Positions 30,761 through 40,042 of a DNA stretch of 59,532 nt are shown piece after piece. This stretch comes from a virus, in the IMG/VR virus record IMGVR_UViG_3300030294_000037, positions 1 to 59,532 of that record; one strand, given 5' to 3'. The notes beneath the pieces were generated by a model that worked only from the letters and a program-made list of their open reading frames with translations, searched no databases and was not told where the DNA came from. The translations under genes were made by a program, and so were the position numbers. How positions within the stretch are numbered: position 1 is the first letter of the stretch; each line of letters starts with the position of its first letter.

Positions 30761-31032
30761 TGGCTGTCGCTCCCATCAGAGGGTGTGGATTTAATCGCTT
30801 TGGTATCGGCGAGCACCGGTGCAGCAGCCGGCAAGTCAGCGGGCTTGGTTTCGTTTACAGCAGATGGCAGCACTTCTGGCGCGACTGTCGGTTTGGTGGC
30901 CGTGGCGTCGCCGCAGGCAATACGGCGCAACCAGTAGAAGTCGCCATCGCCGACCTCGCGCCCATCAGGGGGCAGAAAGTCACGCTTGACTGGGTCGCGG
31001 ACGAGCAACCCCGGGGAGGGAAAGACGCGCAT
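30757..31032 (-). CDS. DUF2635 protein
   Basis: 91 residues. MRVFPSPGLLVRDPVKRDFLPPDGREV is the DUF2635 signature; in Mu-like operons this short protein always precedes the sheath. The family usually ends after about 60 residues; here an Ala/Pro/Thr-rich tail is added. Overlaps the sheath by 4 bases. Role unknown. Confidence 0.85.
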   Translation of the reverse strand: MRVFPSPGLLVRDPVKRDFLPPDGREVGDGDFYWLRRIACGDATATKPTVAPEVLPSAVNETKPADLPAAAPVLADTKAIKSTPSDGSDSQ

Positions 31033-31040
31033 AAGTGCTC

Positions 31041-31730
31041 CTATTGGGTGAGATCGATATCGAGCCCGCCTTCTGCGCGTCCGTCAGGACCAGCAGTACG
31101 CGGTGCAGCGTTGACCGCATCCGGGAATGGGGGGTTGTCGTAAATGCCAGTGGCATCGAAGACGTTGGTAAGGTCGTTGGTGATGCTTATGTGCTGCAAC
31201 GGACCGACGGGTTGAATGGCCGCAATTTCAGCCGCAGGATCAAGCGTGGGCGGCAGGGTCGTATTCACTTCCAGTGGGTAGAAATCCTCTGGGCCCTGGT
31301 AGAACTCCATACCAATATCCATCACCAGTTCAGCCAGTTCGCTTTCACCTTCGCCGCTATCGCGGATTTCCGATCGAACGAACGGGTACTGCTGCAGCCG
31401 TTTCATCAGCGGCGGGAAGTTTATCAATGCCATCTTGATCTGCTGCTGAATGTCCTCGAGCTGAACCAGCGCAGCCGCCGCACCGCCGTTCCTTGGAAGA
31501 TGCTTCACCTCGACCCGCGCGCTGACGCGGATAGTCGCCGTGACGGTGAACTGCGGCGCACTGACATTGCCAAGGGATTCCATGTCCTCGCCTGGCGAGT
31601 GCAGATAGAGAATCGGGTAACTCCCATCCCACGTAGCCCAGGTCCGTGCCAGAAACACGTTGCTGCCGGCCAGGGTCTTACCCATCAGGCCTTCGGCCGA
31701 AAGCAGTCGCAGATCGGATGTGGTCGTCAT
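31041..31730 (-). CDS. Tail terminator-like protein, DUF1834 (Mu gp37-like)
   Basis: 229 residues. Position between the head-tail joining protein and DUF2635 plus FLARTWATWDGSYPILYLHSPGE-type sequence fits DUF1834/gp37. Probably tail-completion. Starts at ATG 31730, overlapping the upstream stop. Confidence 0.7.
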   Translation of the reverse strand: MTTTSDLRLLSAEGLMGKTLAGSNVFLARTWATWDGSYPILYLHSPGEDMESLGNVSAPQFTVTATIRVSARVEVKHLPRNGGAAAALVQLEDIQQQIKMALINFPPLMKRLQQYPFVRSEIRDSGEGESELAELVMDIGMEFYQGPEDFYPLEVNTTLPPTLDPAAEIAAIQPVGPLQHISITNDLTNVFDATGIYDNPPFPDAVNAAPRTAGPDGRAEGGLDIDLTQ

Positions 31731-32068
31731 CACATTTTCCCCAGCATCAATTTCGCCCAACCATGGCTGTCGGGCCGGACTTCCTTGATTAGGTACATGT
31801 TTCCGGTGCTCGGGATGAACACCTGGTCATCGGGAATCGGCGCCACCGGGAAGATGGCGAGCCGAACACCAAGCACAGGGACGACGGTGTTTGCGTCGAT
31901 TAAGGTGTCGACCAGGTGGATGTCGCGGTAGGCCGAATCAAACACGCCATCAATAGGATAAGGCGTGCCGCCGCCCGGGTAGAACATGATCGGCCCACCG
32001 GCCTGCACGCCCTCGCCGAATACGGTGGCCAGCGGCCCGAGCACCGCCTTGTCCCAATCGACGGCCAT
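31730..32068 (-). CDS. Head-tail joining protein (lambda FII-like position)
   Basis: 112 residues (MAVDWDKAVLGPLATVFGE). The pattern VRLAIFPVAPIPDDQVFI and YLIKEVRPDSHGWAKLML is found in phage head-tail joining proteins. It lies right after the capsid gene as lambda FII does. Confidence 0.75.
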   Translation of the reverse strand: MAVDWDKAVLGPLATVFGEGVQAGGPIMFYPGGGTPYPIDGVFDSAYRDIHLVDTLIDANTVVPVLGVRLAIFPVAPIPDDQVFIPSTGNMYLIKEVRPDSHGWAKLMLGKM

Positions 32069-32070
32069 GG

Positions 32071-33114
32071 TTAAGCCAGCACTGCCGAGAACAGCACTTC
32101 AGGCCGGGTGCAGATGTGCAGCGGGTAGCTGTACGCCTCGACCTTCCACCACATCTTCCGTTGAGTGTCGAAGATCGGCAGGATGTAGATCGGCTTGCCC
32201 GGGGTGTTCACCCATTCGAAGGTTTCGCCCGGTGCATAGGCCACCTTGAAGATACCAGGGGCGCCTTTCGGGAAGAACTTCGCCTGGTTGGTCGCTACGT
32301 GAATGGTCGACGCATCGTCGGAGCCGCGGTAGTTGAACCAGTTGATGCCACCGAAGCGCATCGCCTGAAACGCATTTCCCTGACGCAACTCCTGAGCTGC
32401 TGCCCAGTTGTAGTAAGTCTTGGTCACGTCTGGGTGGTTGGTCAGCTCGTCCCAGAACGCATCACCGGCCAACGCATAGACTTCGGTGGTCGGTACGAAC
32501 GCGCCCTGCGATTTGCGCGCCATGTTCCGAACGATGTTGTTGCACAGCGGCCGGATGGTGTTCGGCTTGGTTGCCGAACCGTCCGCATTGAGGCGCAGGT
32601 CGAACACGATGTCGCCAGGCTTCTGGATCCCGAACTCCTGGAACCAGTCAAACTTGACCTCCCCGTCCGCATCCAGGCAAAGACCCTGGATGGCCGCCAA
32701 GCGCTGGAACTCCCAGGTGTATTCAATGTTGCTGGTGAGGCCGGTCGGACCATTGACGCGACGCGCCACCTCGGTCTCGATCTGCATCAACTCGCTTTCG
32801 CTCCCGAACGAGCGGATGTTCTGGATTTCCTGCGCGGTGATGGTGTCGGAGTGCATCAAGCGCGGAACATCGAAGTAGCGCGCTTGACGCTTTTCGGTGG
32901 GGCGCTGCGTGCCTTCTTCGCCGCGATCCGAGAACGGGATCAGCACCAGCTTGCCTTGGCGCTGCTCAACCGCCAGCGCGGTGGTGCGAATCGGATCAGG
33001 CTCGAACAACTCGAGATCACCGATGCCCGTCGGCTTGAACGGGTATTTTTCAACGGCGGTAGTCAGGGCAATTTCGGAAAAAATGTCCTGATGGAAAACG
33101 TCAAGCGAGGCCAT
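32071..33114 (-). CDS. Major capsid protein (lambda gpE family)
   Basis: 347 residues starting at ATG 33114 (MASLDVFHQDIFSEIALTTA). gpE-type features: SMTAAI-like first helices and C-terminal PIYILPIFDTQRKMWWKVEAYSYPL-type strands. Forms the HK97-fold shell. Family usual length about 340-350. Confidence 0.9.
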   Translation of the reverse strand: MASLDVFHQDIFSEIALTTAVEKYPFKPTGIGDLELFEPDPIRTTALAVEQRQGKLVLIPFSDRGEEGTQRPTEKRQARYFDVPRLMHSDTITAQEIQNIRSFGSESELMQIETEVARRVNGPTGLTSNIEYTWEFQRLAAIQGLCLDADGEVKFDWFQEFGIQKPGDIVFDLRLNADGSATKPNTIRPLCNNIVRNMARKSQGAFVPTTEVYALAGDAFWDELTNHPDVTKTYYNWAAAQELRQGNAFQAMRFGGINWFNYRGSDDASTIHVATNQAKFFPKGAPGIFKVAYAPGETFEWVNTPGKPIYILPIFDTQRKMWWKVEAYSYPLHICTRPEVLFSAVLA

Positions 33115-33132
33115 AGGTGGGGCTCCTGAAAA

Positions 33133-33155
33133 CAAAAAACCCGCCGAAGCGGGTT
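33133..33155 (-). terminator. Terminator between decoration and capsid genes
   Basis: Minus strand AACCCGC-TTCG-GCGGGTT then TTTT; very stable UUCG loop. Lies inside the late operon. Confidence 0.75.
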
Positions 33156-33172
33156 ATTTTTAAGTGGTGGAG

Positions 33173-33817
33173 TTATCGAGCGAGAATGCCGACAGCCTTG
33201 AGGGCGGCCAGGGCCGTGTCTTGTTGGTGGACATTCACGCTGGCATCCCAGACGAGTTCCGACCGGTTTACCTCGGCGCTACGCATCACGGCCGCCGAAG
33301 TCGCTGGCCGCACAGATGCGTCGGTGAAATCGCGCAAGATCGCGTAAGCCAACGGGGTCCCAGTCGTGGACGTCAGAGGCGCCCAGCCGCCACCAGTCCA
33401 TGCGACGGTGACACTGAACGAATCATTTGCCGCGAAAGGTGTGGCACCCGCGGTAATGGTGAACTCGAGGCCGGCGCCACCAAAGGCAACACCGGGCTGA
33501 CCAGCACCGACCACTACCTCGTATGGGTTGGCCACGGTGAAGTCGGTAGCATCGGTGAAGACAACGCTGTACGCGCCGGCCAAGGCCGGTGGCTGCGCGG
33601 TAATCGAACCGATAGTGCCATTGCCGGTATTCGTACCGGTCGCCGGGGTTGCGGTGTAGGTCAGCGCCACATCGGCGATGATCAAGCCAGGAGTCAAGTG
33701 GCCAAGGCCTGCTGCGAACTGGACCTGGTCAATCGACTGGTGACCGTTGGCCAGAGATACGATGAAGCCGGCATTGTGGTACTGCTCGACCAAGGGGGTT
33801 TGCGGAACGTAAGTCAT
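33173..33817 (-). CDS. Head decoration protein (lambda gpD-like)
   Basis: 214 residues; longer than lambda gpD because of a beta-rich Thr/Gly/Ala insertion (about 50-140). The C-terminal AYAILRDFTDASV and HQQDTALAALKAVGI match the decoration family. Stabilises the capsid. Confidence 0.85.
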   Translation of the reverse strand: MTYVPQTPLVEQYHNAGFIVSLANGHQSIDQVQFAAGLGHLTPGLIIADVALTYTATPATGTNTGNGTIGSITAQPPALAGAYSVVFTDATDFTVANPYEVVVGAGQPGVAFGGAGLEFTITAGATPFAANDSFSVTVAWTGGGWAPLTSTTGTPLAYAILRDFTDASVRPATSAAVMRSAEVNRSELVWDASVNVHQQDTALAALKAVGILAR

Positions 33818-33835
33818 GTTCAGGATCCTCTGTGA

Positions 33836-34495
33836 TTATTTTCCGCGAACCTTGGACATGGCGCGGTCCCAGCGGCCAGCGATTGCTACTGCGCGCGATG
33901 GAGATTCAGTTCCGGCAGAACCAAGTGCTGGATTTTTCCCGGATCGAGCGCTGTTGGTGTTGCCTTCGGCGGGCGTATCACGCAAGACGTTGATCGCCTG
34001 TGTACGCGACATAGAAGTGTTGAAAGCCAGGTTCGCGGCCAAGACAGGGTTCCGGGCTGCGTAGCGAGAACCAAAGATTTCAGCACAACGAGCGCGCTCG
34101 CGACGGCGGGCAGCGGCAGTAGCGCTTTTGCCGTGCATTTCCTCATCGCCATCATCCTCAGCATCAGCGTCGTCATCCTCAGCCTTGGCACGCTTGGATT
34201 TTTTGCCCTTGTCCTTTTGTTCGTCTTCGTCATCGTCATCGCCCTCGTCGTCATCCTGATCGTCGTCGGCTTCTTCGTCTTCGTCGGCATCCTCGCCAGC
34301 TTTTGCGCGCTTAGCCTTGCGGGACTTTTCATCCTTGTCTTTTTCGTCGCCCTCATCGTCCTTGTCGTCTTCGGCGCGGTTGCCTTTTTTGTCATTGTCA
34401 TCATCTTCGACGCTGGCTTTTTTGCCTTTCATCGAGCCGATGCCGGCCAAATGGGCGAACGAAAGCGCGCTCGCCACGCGGGAAAGTCTGGACAT
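33836..34495 (-). CDS. Acidic low-complexity head protein, probable scaffold
   Basis: 219 residues. Residues about 25-130 are almost only Asp, Glu and Lys; the C-terminal part (ARCAEIFGSRYAARNPVLAANLAFNT) resembles the end of phage S49/ClpP-type protease-scaffold proteins. It lies between protease and decoration genes, where lambda places the Nu3 scaffold. Role inferred. Start ATG 34495 after GAGG. Confidence 0.65.
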   Translation of the reverse strand: MSRLSRVASALSFAHLAGIGSMKGKKASVEDDDNDKKGNRAEDDKDDEGDEKDKDEKSRKAKRAKAGEDADEDEEADDDQDDDEGDDDDEDEQKDKGKKSKRAKAEDDDADAEDDGDEEMHGKSATAAARRRERARCAEIFGSRYAARNPVLAANLAFNTSMSRTQAINVLRDTPAEGNTNSARSGKNPALGSAGTESPSRAVAIAGRWDRAMSKVRGK

Positions 34496-34527
34496 GTAAA
34501 CCTCGGTTTTAAGAGAAGTGGAAGGCT

Positions 34528-35391
34528 TCAACCCAGCTCGGCGAGCAGGGAACGGAACGCTTCGTCAGGCGCCATCACGGCGTCAGCGAAGCCAATCTCG
34601 ACGCCGGCGGCGCCAAGGAAAGTAGTGGCCTGGGTATCTCGCACGGTCTTCACCGACAGCCCGCGGTTGCGCGCGACGGTTTTTACGAACAGTTCGCCCA
34701 TGGCATCGACATCGGATTGGTACCGAGACATCGCCTCTTTGGATAACGGCTGAGAATCTGAACCGTCAGCCTTGCGATCGCCGTAGTGGATCAGCGTAAC
34801 GTTGACCCCAGCGGCACCCAACGCTTTGGACATGTCGACGTGCATGCAGATCACGCCAACGCTGCCCGTGCCGCCGGTGCGCGGGACCAAAATTCGGTCG
34901 CACGCGCTGGCCAGCGCGTAAGCCGCTGAATAGGCTGACTCGGTGAGAATCGCCCAGATTGGCTTGGAGCCGCGCATACGATAGATATCATCGGCCAGGT
35001 CAAAGCAGCCAGCGACCTCGCCGCCCGGGCTGTCGATGTCGAGCGCAATGCCCCGAACATCCTCGTCGGCCATGGCCATGCTTAAGCACGCCCGCAAGCC
35101 GTCGTAGCCAGTCATCCCGCTGTATGGCTTGAGCGTGCCGAGTTTCTGCACCAAAGTGCCCGTCACCGGAATGACTGCGATGCCCGCGACTACCTCGTAA
35201 GCCCGAGTTTGTGCCGGCTCACCGATATCGCCGTCCCAATCATCAAATGCCACGACCCGGCCATCAGCGTGAAATAAACGCGCCAGGCCGAAGCGGTCGG
35301 CCAAGGCCGCCATGACGATTTCAGCTTTTTGCGGGGTGATAGCGAGAGGCACGTTGAACAGCTTCTGCGCGAGGTGCGGGTAGTTTGTCAT
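34528..35391 (-). CDS. Head maturation protease, S49 family (lambda gpC-like)
   Basis: 287 residues. SppA-type serine protease: GEVAGCFDLAD, nucleophile Ser in TESAYSAAYALASA, and a Lys region further on (HYGDRKADG). Cleaves scaffold and capsid proteins during head maturation. Overlaps the portal gene by 4 bases. Confidence 0.88.
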   Translation of the reverse strand: MTNYPHLAQKLFNVPLAITPQKAEIVMAALADRFGLARLFHADGRVVAFDDWDGDIGEPAQTRAYEVVAGIAVIPVTGTLVQKLGTLKPYSGMTGYDGLRACLSMAMADEDVRGIALDIDSPGGEVAGCFDLADDIYRMRGSKPIWAILTESAYSAAYALASACDRILVPRTGGTGSVGVICMHVDMSKALGAAGVNVTLIHYGDRKADGSDSQPLSKEAMSRYQSDVDAMGELFVKTVARNRGLSVKTVRDTQATTFLGAAGVEIGFADAVMAPDEAFRSLLAELG

Positions 35392-37046
35392 TGAGGTTCC
35401 TGGCCTTTCTCGGGCGTAGAGGCGTTCATTGCGTCATTACCAAACCAGCTTGGTGGTGGCAGGCCCGCCTCCCGGAATTGCGCAACTTCAACCGCGCGCT
35501 GCTGGATGACCTCTTCGTAGTCGAGGCCCTGTTCTGCGCACTCACGTTTGAGTGTGGACAAGCCGCCATCCATACCGAGAATTGCACCCTGCTTCTCTTT
35601 AACCGGATCCACCCAGCCCCGAGCGACACCAAGCCAGTCACAGCGGGAGTAAGCGGTGCGAGCCTCCATAAAATCAGGGGCACCGTTAGGCAGTGGCAAA
35701 TCGTTGCGATCCATCGCTTCATGCAGCCAACTGGCAAACATGGGTGTAGCCGTGCCGATCTTGAACTCGGTGTTGCGCCGAGTGAGCGTCTTCCAGCTTT
35801 CCAACAGGGCGGCGCGTGCGCTGGAGTAGTTGGTTTTGGACCAGTCCTGCGTGATCTGCTCGGCAGATATGCCGGCCGCAGCGGCAAAGGTTCGCGACAT
35901 CTCGCTCGCAAACTCGCCAAAGCCATTGTGCGGATGCGCAGCGCCGACAGAAGTGATCGACTCACCCGGTGCAAGTGTTGGGATTCGTGCGCCAGAGAGC
36001 ATCGCCGGGCGCTCTTCGTGCCAGTCGGCCCGCATTCCCTGATAGGCAGAAAGCTCATCGGTATTATCCAGAGCTTCAGCCACCTGCGCAGGATCGTAAG
36101 GACTGGTGACGTAGGTGCCGAAAGTCGCGGCAATAGTTGCAGCTTGAAGTTCGACGCCGTAGTACCGCGCCAACATCTTGAATCGAGCCAGGACCGGGGT
36201 GAACACGCCGACGCCACGGTTTTGTCCAGCACGATCATGCTCAAAGTCGTGAATGACACGGTTCCAGCCGTCCTCGTCCTCGCGCGCCACCCGCTCCCAG
36301 TCCATGCTTTCGACCGAGTTGTACCAGTCGTTTTGGTGGGCCTTGCGGATGTGATAGGCGATCGGCACGCCGTGCTCGTCGATTTCGACCCCACCGCGCA
36401 TGTATTTGCTGTCGACCATCTGGAACGGATTGGAGAGGCGGTCCGGATCGACCACCATGAAGGCCGTGGCGTAATCCGCCCTGCCATAGCCAACGCGCTC
36501 TGGCATCCAGTAGTTGACCACCAGCGAATCGCCGTCGATGAGCTTGTGCCGAAGCGCCAGGCGCATCTGTTGAGAGACGGTCAACTGCCGTGAGACATCG
36601 CCATAACGGCCAATGTCATCGGCGTACCCACGCCACAGCGCCTCTACCGTGCGCCGATACTCTTCCGCCCATACTGAATCAAACTTACGATTTCCAGTTC
36701 GTGCGGCCAACGCCCGATAATCAGGATTGGCCGACAGGCGCAGCGATGCGCCCACGGTGTTGTCGAGTATCCGTGTGATGCCGCCTGCGGCCAGGCCATC
36801 GTTGCGCACTAGGTCGCGGTGGCGAGCCACCATTCGGTCACGAAACTGGTTGATCTCAGCGTCGGGGGATCTGATCCACGGTAGCCAGTTGCCCATTTCC
36901 TGAGTGGCCCAACTGGCCGCCTCGTAGGGGAACACCGACTGGCCCGCCATACCCTCGGTCAACGTTGTGGCATTGCCCGTTGCCTTGGGAGGCATAGGGG
37001 TGAGTGGCTGACCGCGAGAGTCGACTATTACCGATTCAATGGTCAT
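35388..37046 (-). CDS. Portal protein (lambda gpB family)
   Basis: 552 residues, normal for lambda-type portals (about 530). Contains RDMVARHRDLVRNDGLAAGG, SAEQITQDWSKTNYSSARAA and the WVDPVKE-type C-terminus. Dodecameric channel of the procapsid. Confidence 0.92.
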   Translation of the reverse strand: MTIESVIVDSRGQPLTPMPPKATGNATTLTEGMAGQSVFPYEAASWATQEMGNWLPWIRSPDAEINQFRDRMVARHRDLVRNDGLAAGGITRILDNTVGASLRLSANPDYRALAARTGNRKFDSVWAEEYRRTVEALWRGYADDIGRYGDVSRQLTVSQQMRLALRHKLIDGDSLVVNYWMPERVGYGRADYATAFMVVDPDRLSNPFQMVDSKYMRGGVEIDEHGVPIAYHIRKAHQNDWYNSVESMDWERVAREDEDGWNRVIHDFEHDRAGQNRGVGVFTPVLARFKMLARYYGVELQAATIAATFGTYVTSPYDPAQVAEALDNTDELSAYQGMRADWHEERPAMLSGARIPTLAPGESITSVGAAHPHNGFGEFASEMSRTFAAAAGISAEQITQDWSKTNYSSARAALLESWKTLTRRNTEFKIGTATPMFASWLHEAMDRNDLPLPNGAPDFMEARTAYSRCDWLGVARGWVDPVKEKQGAILGMDGGLSTLKRECAEQGLDYEEVIQQRAVEVAQFREAGLPPPSWFGNDAMNASTPEKGQEPQ

Positions 37047-37300
37047 CAGAACACCGGCCGGATCGCACGGCGCCGACGCATGCCGAGGGCATATTGCAGC
37101 GCGAGAATGTGAGCTTGGAGCGCGCCAATATCAGCACGGGTATAGGTCACCGATTTGGAGCCATCCCCTTGCGCGTAACTGAATGACTCGCCCTTAGCGC
37201 CCGTACTCAGGTCATGCAAAGCCTGCTGAGATTCAGTCAGCCATTGCATCAAGGTGGCCGGTGGAACGCCGCTGAGGTTGTTGAGGCGTGGTGTGAACAT
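37046..37300 (-). CDS. Head-tail joining protein gpW-like
   Basis: 84 residues; gpW in lambda is 68. The helix-hairpin-helix pattern LMQWLTESQQALHDL and SVTYTRADIGALQAHI fits. Plugs the portal after packaging. Overlaps the portal start by 4 bases. Confidence 0.85.
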   Translation of the reverse strand: MFTPRLNNLSGVPPATLMQWLTESQQALHDLSTGAKGESFSYAQGDGSKSVTYTRADIGALQAHILALQYALGMRRRRAIRPVF

Positions 37301-37310
37301 TGAAACTCTC

Positions 37311-39281
37311 CTACGCCATGCGTGAGATCGACGACTTTCGGGACGATGATTTTTCAGGGGCAGCACGTTGCACCACCGCTTCGAGAACTTGCGGCACCTG
37401 CTCGGGCGGTTGTTGAAGCGGCAATCCAATCAAGGCGTTCACCTCGTCGGCGCGCTTATTCAGCTTGAGTCCGAGGTGCAACAAGCCACAGAGCGCGGCA
37501 TAGGCGTACACGCGGCAGTCGAGCGCTTCGTTCGCGCGCCCCGGCGGCAATTCCCAAACCCGGTAATGCTGCCCCCCGGAGGTTTTTCGGACAGAACGCT
37601 CCGATGTCAGTTGCGCGAAATAGTTGATGTCGCGGTCGACCGGGAAGTGCATGTAGCCCGCGCCTTTCTCGACCAGGTGAAGCCGCGAACGAACCGAGTC
37701 TTTGGCAGCGTTGACGCCGATGATCACGGGACGAAAAGACGATTTGTTCCGCTTGCTCGGTGTTTTGGTCGGCCACACTGGAGAACGCTTACCGCCGACT
37801 GCAGATTCACCCTTGATGGCCCAGACGCGGCGACCAATGCGAGCCTTGGCAAAGTCGTAAACCTTCTGTGTGTGGTGACCGCCAGAGTCGTGACAAACCG
37901 CCATAACTTCAAAGCCACGGCCGTCTGCGCGGTACCAGATACGTTTCAGATAGGCGTCGAGCCGGCTCCAGATATCTGGTGTTTCCATATCGCCGGAAAT
38001 AATTTCGAAGTCGATCGACCAGCTTTCTTCGTTCATCCCCCAGCCGACGACCTCGCATTCAAAGCGATCGCCTTGGGTATCGACACCTACCGTCACAACA
38101 GCAACGCCGTCAGGGACCTCGGCACCCCATACTTCGCAGCGCGCGGCCAGCTTGTCTTCCTGTAGAGCACGATCGCCGCGGTCTTCGTAGGTTTCGCCCA
38201 GCACCAGGTTGACGAAGGTCTGCCGCATCAGCGGATCGTCTTTGACCTCCAGCCACTCCGCTACCAGCTTGTGCCAGGCAGCGTTGACGAAAAGACTATA
38301 GCCAGCCCAGATGTGAAAGCCGGCATGGCCTGTAAATGGCTTAGTCGCCCGCCACTCGCCCCGCTCGACCATTTCGTCTTTATCAATTTCATGGATAACG
38401 CAGCCGGTGGCCTTGCAGACGTAGAACACGCTTTCGGGAATTCCGACGCCGCTCTCGTCCTTATCCCATTTCATGCCGTAGGGAGTGTCTGGGCCACCCC
38501 ACTCCAGCACCTGGTATTCGCCACAGTGCGGGCACGGGACAAAGTATTTGCGCTGGTCGCTGTTCGCGTAGCTCTTTTCAATCCGGCTTTCGCCCTTCAC
38601 CGTGGGCGTGCTGCCCATGATGATTTTCCGGTTCCAGAAGCTTTCAGTCCGCTTGATGCCCAGCTTGATCTGGTCACCTTCCTTGCCCGCGCCCATTACG
38701 GGATAGCCGTCGACCTCATCGAACATCACCACGCGTGCGGTGATACGCCGAAAGCCGCCAGGGCTGTTCGCGCCAACGAATGCCATCGAAGCGCCGTTGC
38801 GGAACATCCGCTTGTTGATCTTTTGCTTGGAGTCCTTCTTCTTGAGGTCCCCAACGATCTCCTTCAGCACCGGAGTATCACGGAGCATCGGCTCGATTTC
38901 AGTGACGCTGTAGTCTTCCGCATCCTCTACCCGGGGCTGAACAACAAGAACGGGGGCCGGGTCCTGGTGAATAAAGAACCCTGCAGCATGGTCCATGATC
39001 TTGGTGTAACCAACCCGCGCCGACTTTTGCACCGTGACCATTTCGACCGTGGGGTCTGTGATCGCGTCCATGATCCCGTTCTGGTATGGGAACGCATGAA
39101 ATCTGCCTGTCTGGGCGCTTGTTTCACCGGATAGCCTTGCGTGCTCGGCCGCCCACTGGCTGAGTGTCAGCTTCGGTGGCGGCTGTATGTTGCGGCGGCG
39201 GGCTTTAAGCAGCCCCGTTTTCAGGGCGGCATGACCCTCCGCGTAGCGACGCGCTTCATCGGCTGATCCCTTCTCCGTCAC
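37311..39281 (-). CDS. Terminase large subunit (lambda gpA family)
   Basis: 656 residues. ATPase part with a Walker-A-like QKSARVGYTK (about 85), Walker B VVMFDEVDGYP, and the C-terminal nuclease with acidic TVGVDTQGDRFE. Packages DNA and cuts cos; a cos-type mechanism is implied by the family. Overlaps the small subunit by 26 bases. Confidence 0.93.
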   Translation of the reverse strand: MTEKGSADEARRYAEGHAALKTGLLKARRRNIQPPPKLTLSQWAAEHARLSGETSAQTGRFHAFPYQNGIMDAITDPTVEMVTVQKSARVGYTKIMDHAAGFFIHQDPAPVLVVQPRVEDAEDYSVTEIEPMLRDTPVLKEIVGDLKKKDSKQKINKRMFRNGASMAFVGANSPGGFRRITARVVMFDEVDGYPVMGAGKEGDQIKLGIKRTESFWNRKIIMGSTPTVKGESRIEKSYANSDQRKYFVPCPHCGEYQVLEWGGPDTPYGMKWDKDESGVGIPESVFYVCKATGCVIHEIDKDEMVERGEWRATKPFTGHAGFHIWAGYSLFVNAAWHKLVAEWLEVKDDPLMRQTFVNLVLGETYEDRGDRALQEDKLAARCEVWGAEVPDGVAVVTVGVDTQGDRFECEVVGWGMNEESWSIDFEIISGDMETPDIWSRLDAYLKRIWYRADGRGFEVMAVCHDSGGHHTQKVYDFAKARIGRRVWAIKGESAVGGKRSPVWPTKTPSKRNKSSFRPVIIGVNAAKDSVRSRLHLVEKGAGYMHFPVDRDINYFAQLTSERSVRKTSGGQHYRVWELPPGRANEALDCRVYAYAALCGLLHLGLKLNKRADEVNALIGLPLQQPPEQVPQVLEAVVQRAAPEKSSSRKSSISRMA

Positions 39282-39834
39282 GGGTCAACTCCTCGAGCGC
39301 TTCAACGATAAGTCCATACATAGCGTCCTGGACCTCCAGCACTGTCTTCAGACGATGAATCCGAGGGGCATTCTCCGATGGGATGGCCAGCAGCAAAGTT
39401 CGGACTTTCGCGTATTCTTCGCCGACGGCGCGGGTCACGTCCTCGACAGCAACAACCAGGCGCGATTCACGGTCGTATTCGAGCTGCTCGCGCAGGGCCA
39501 GGTAGTTCTCCTTGACCCGCTTCGCCTCATCGACATTCATGTTGGCGCCGGTCGCGATCAGGATCCGAGTGGTGGCCTGCTCGATCGTTTCGCCCGCCTT
39601 GATTGTTACCCTGGAGGAAGCGCGGGTAACGGCCTTGGCCGGGGCTGCCGAGCTGTTACCCAAATCCTCTTGGGTAACAACATCGCTGCCGTCTCGCCGG
39701 TATTTTGCGATCAGCACATTTGAAGCGTCGACATCGAGAGAGCTTCCCTCAAACACAAGCCAGCCGCGCTCCTTCCACTTGGTGACCGTCTTTCGACTGA
39801 CGCCGTGGAGTGCTGCAAATTCACTCTGGTTCAT
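39256..39834 (-). CDS. Terminase small subunit (Nu1-like)
   Basis: 192 residues. N-terminal winged helix (MNQSEFAALHGVSRKTVTKWKERGWL) like lambda Nu1, then a helical assembly region. Recognises cos next to its gene. The short GC-rich region 39835-40042, with a run of nine G near 39941, is a candidate for containing cos, but I cannot delimit it. Confidence 0.85.
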   Translation of the reverse strand: MNQSEFAALHGVSRKTVTKWKERGWLVFEGSSLDVDASNVLIAKYRRDGSDVVTQEDLGNSSAAPAKAVTRASSRVTIKAGETIEQATTRILIATGANMNVDEAKRVKENYLALREQLEYDRESRLVVAVEDVTRAVGEEYAKVRTLLLAIPSENAPRIHRLKTVLEVQDAMYGLIVEALEELTRDGEGISR

Positions 39835-40042
39835 GGGTCGCCTTGTTACCTGTTACCCAAATTGAAAAATTTCGCAGCTAGAGAAACAGAAAACTGCGCA
39901 ATGCCCTCGATGCCAGAAGGGCGGGGAGGGACCCGTTGAGGGGGGGGGTACCCCACCTGCGATGGTCACCCTGCCCTCGTCCCTCCCGTCCGCGCGACAC
40001 GCTGGCTCGTCGAACGCAAGCATCGAGGATGCCGCCATCGCC

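Noticed and set aside
32116-33129. 337-codon plus-strand frame opposite the capsid gene
   Set aside because: Shadow of the gpE-like capsid gene, no independent evidence.
35385-36593. Long plus-strand open frame (402 codons) opposite the portal gene
   Set aside because: Antisense shadow of a clear portal gene in GC-rich DNA; no ribosome binding site or recognisable protein.
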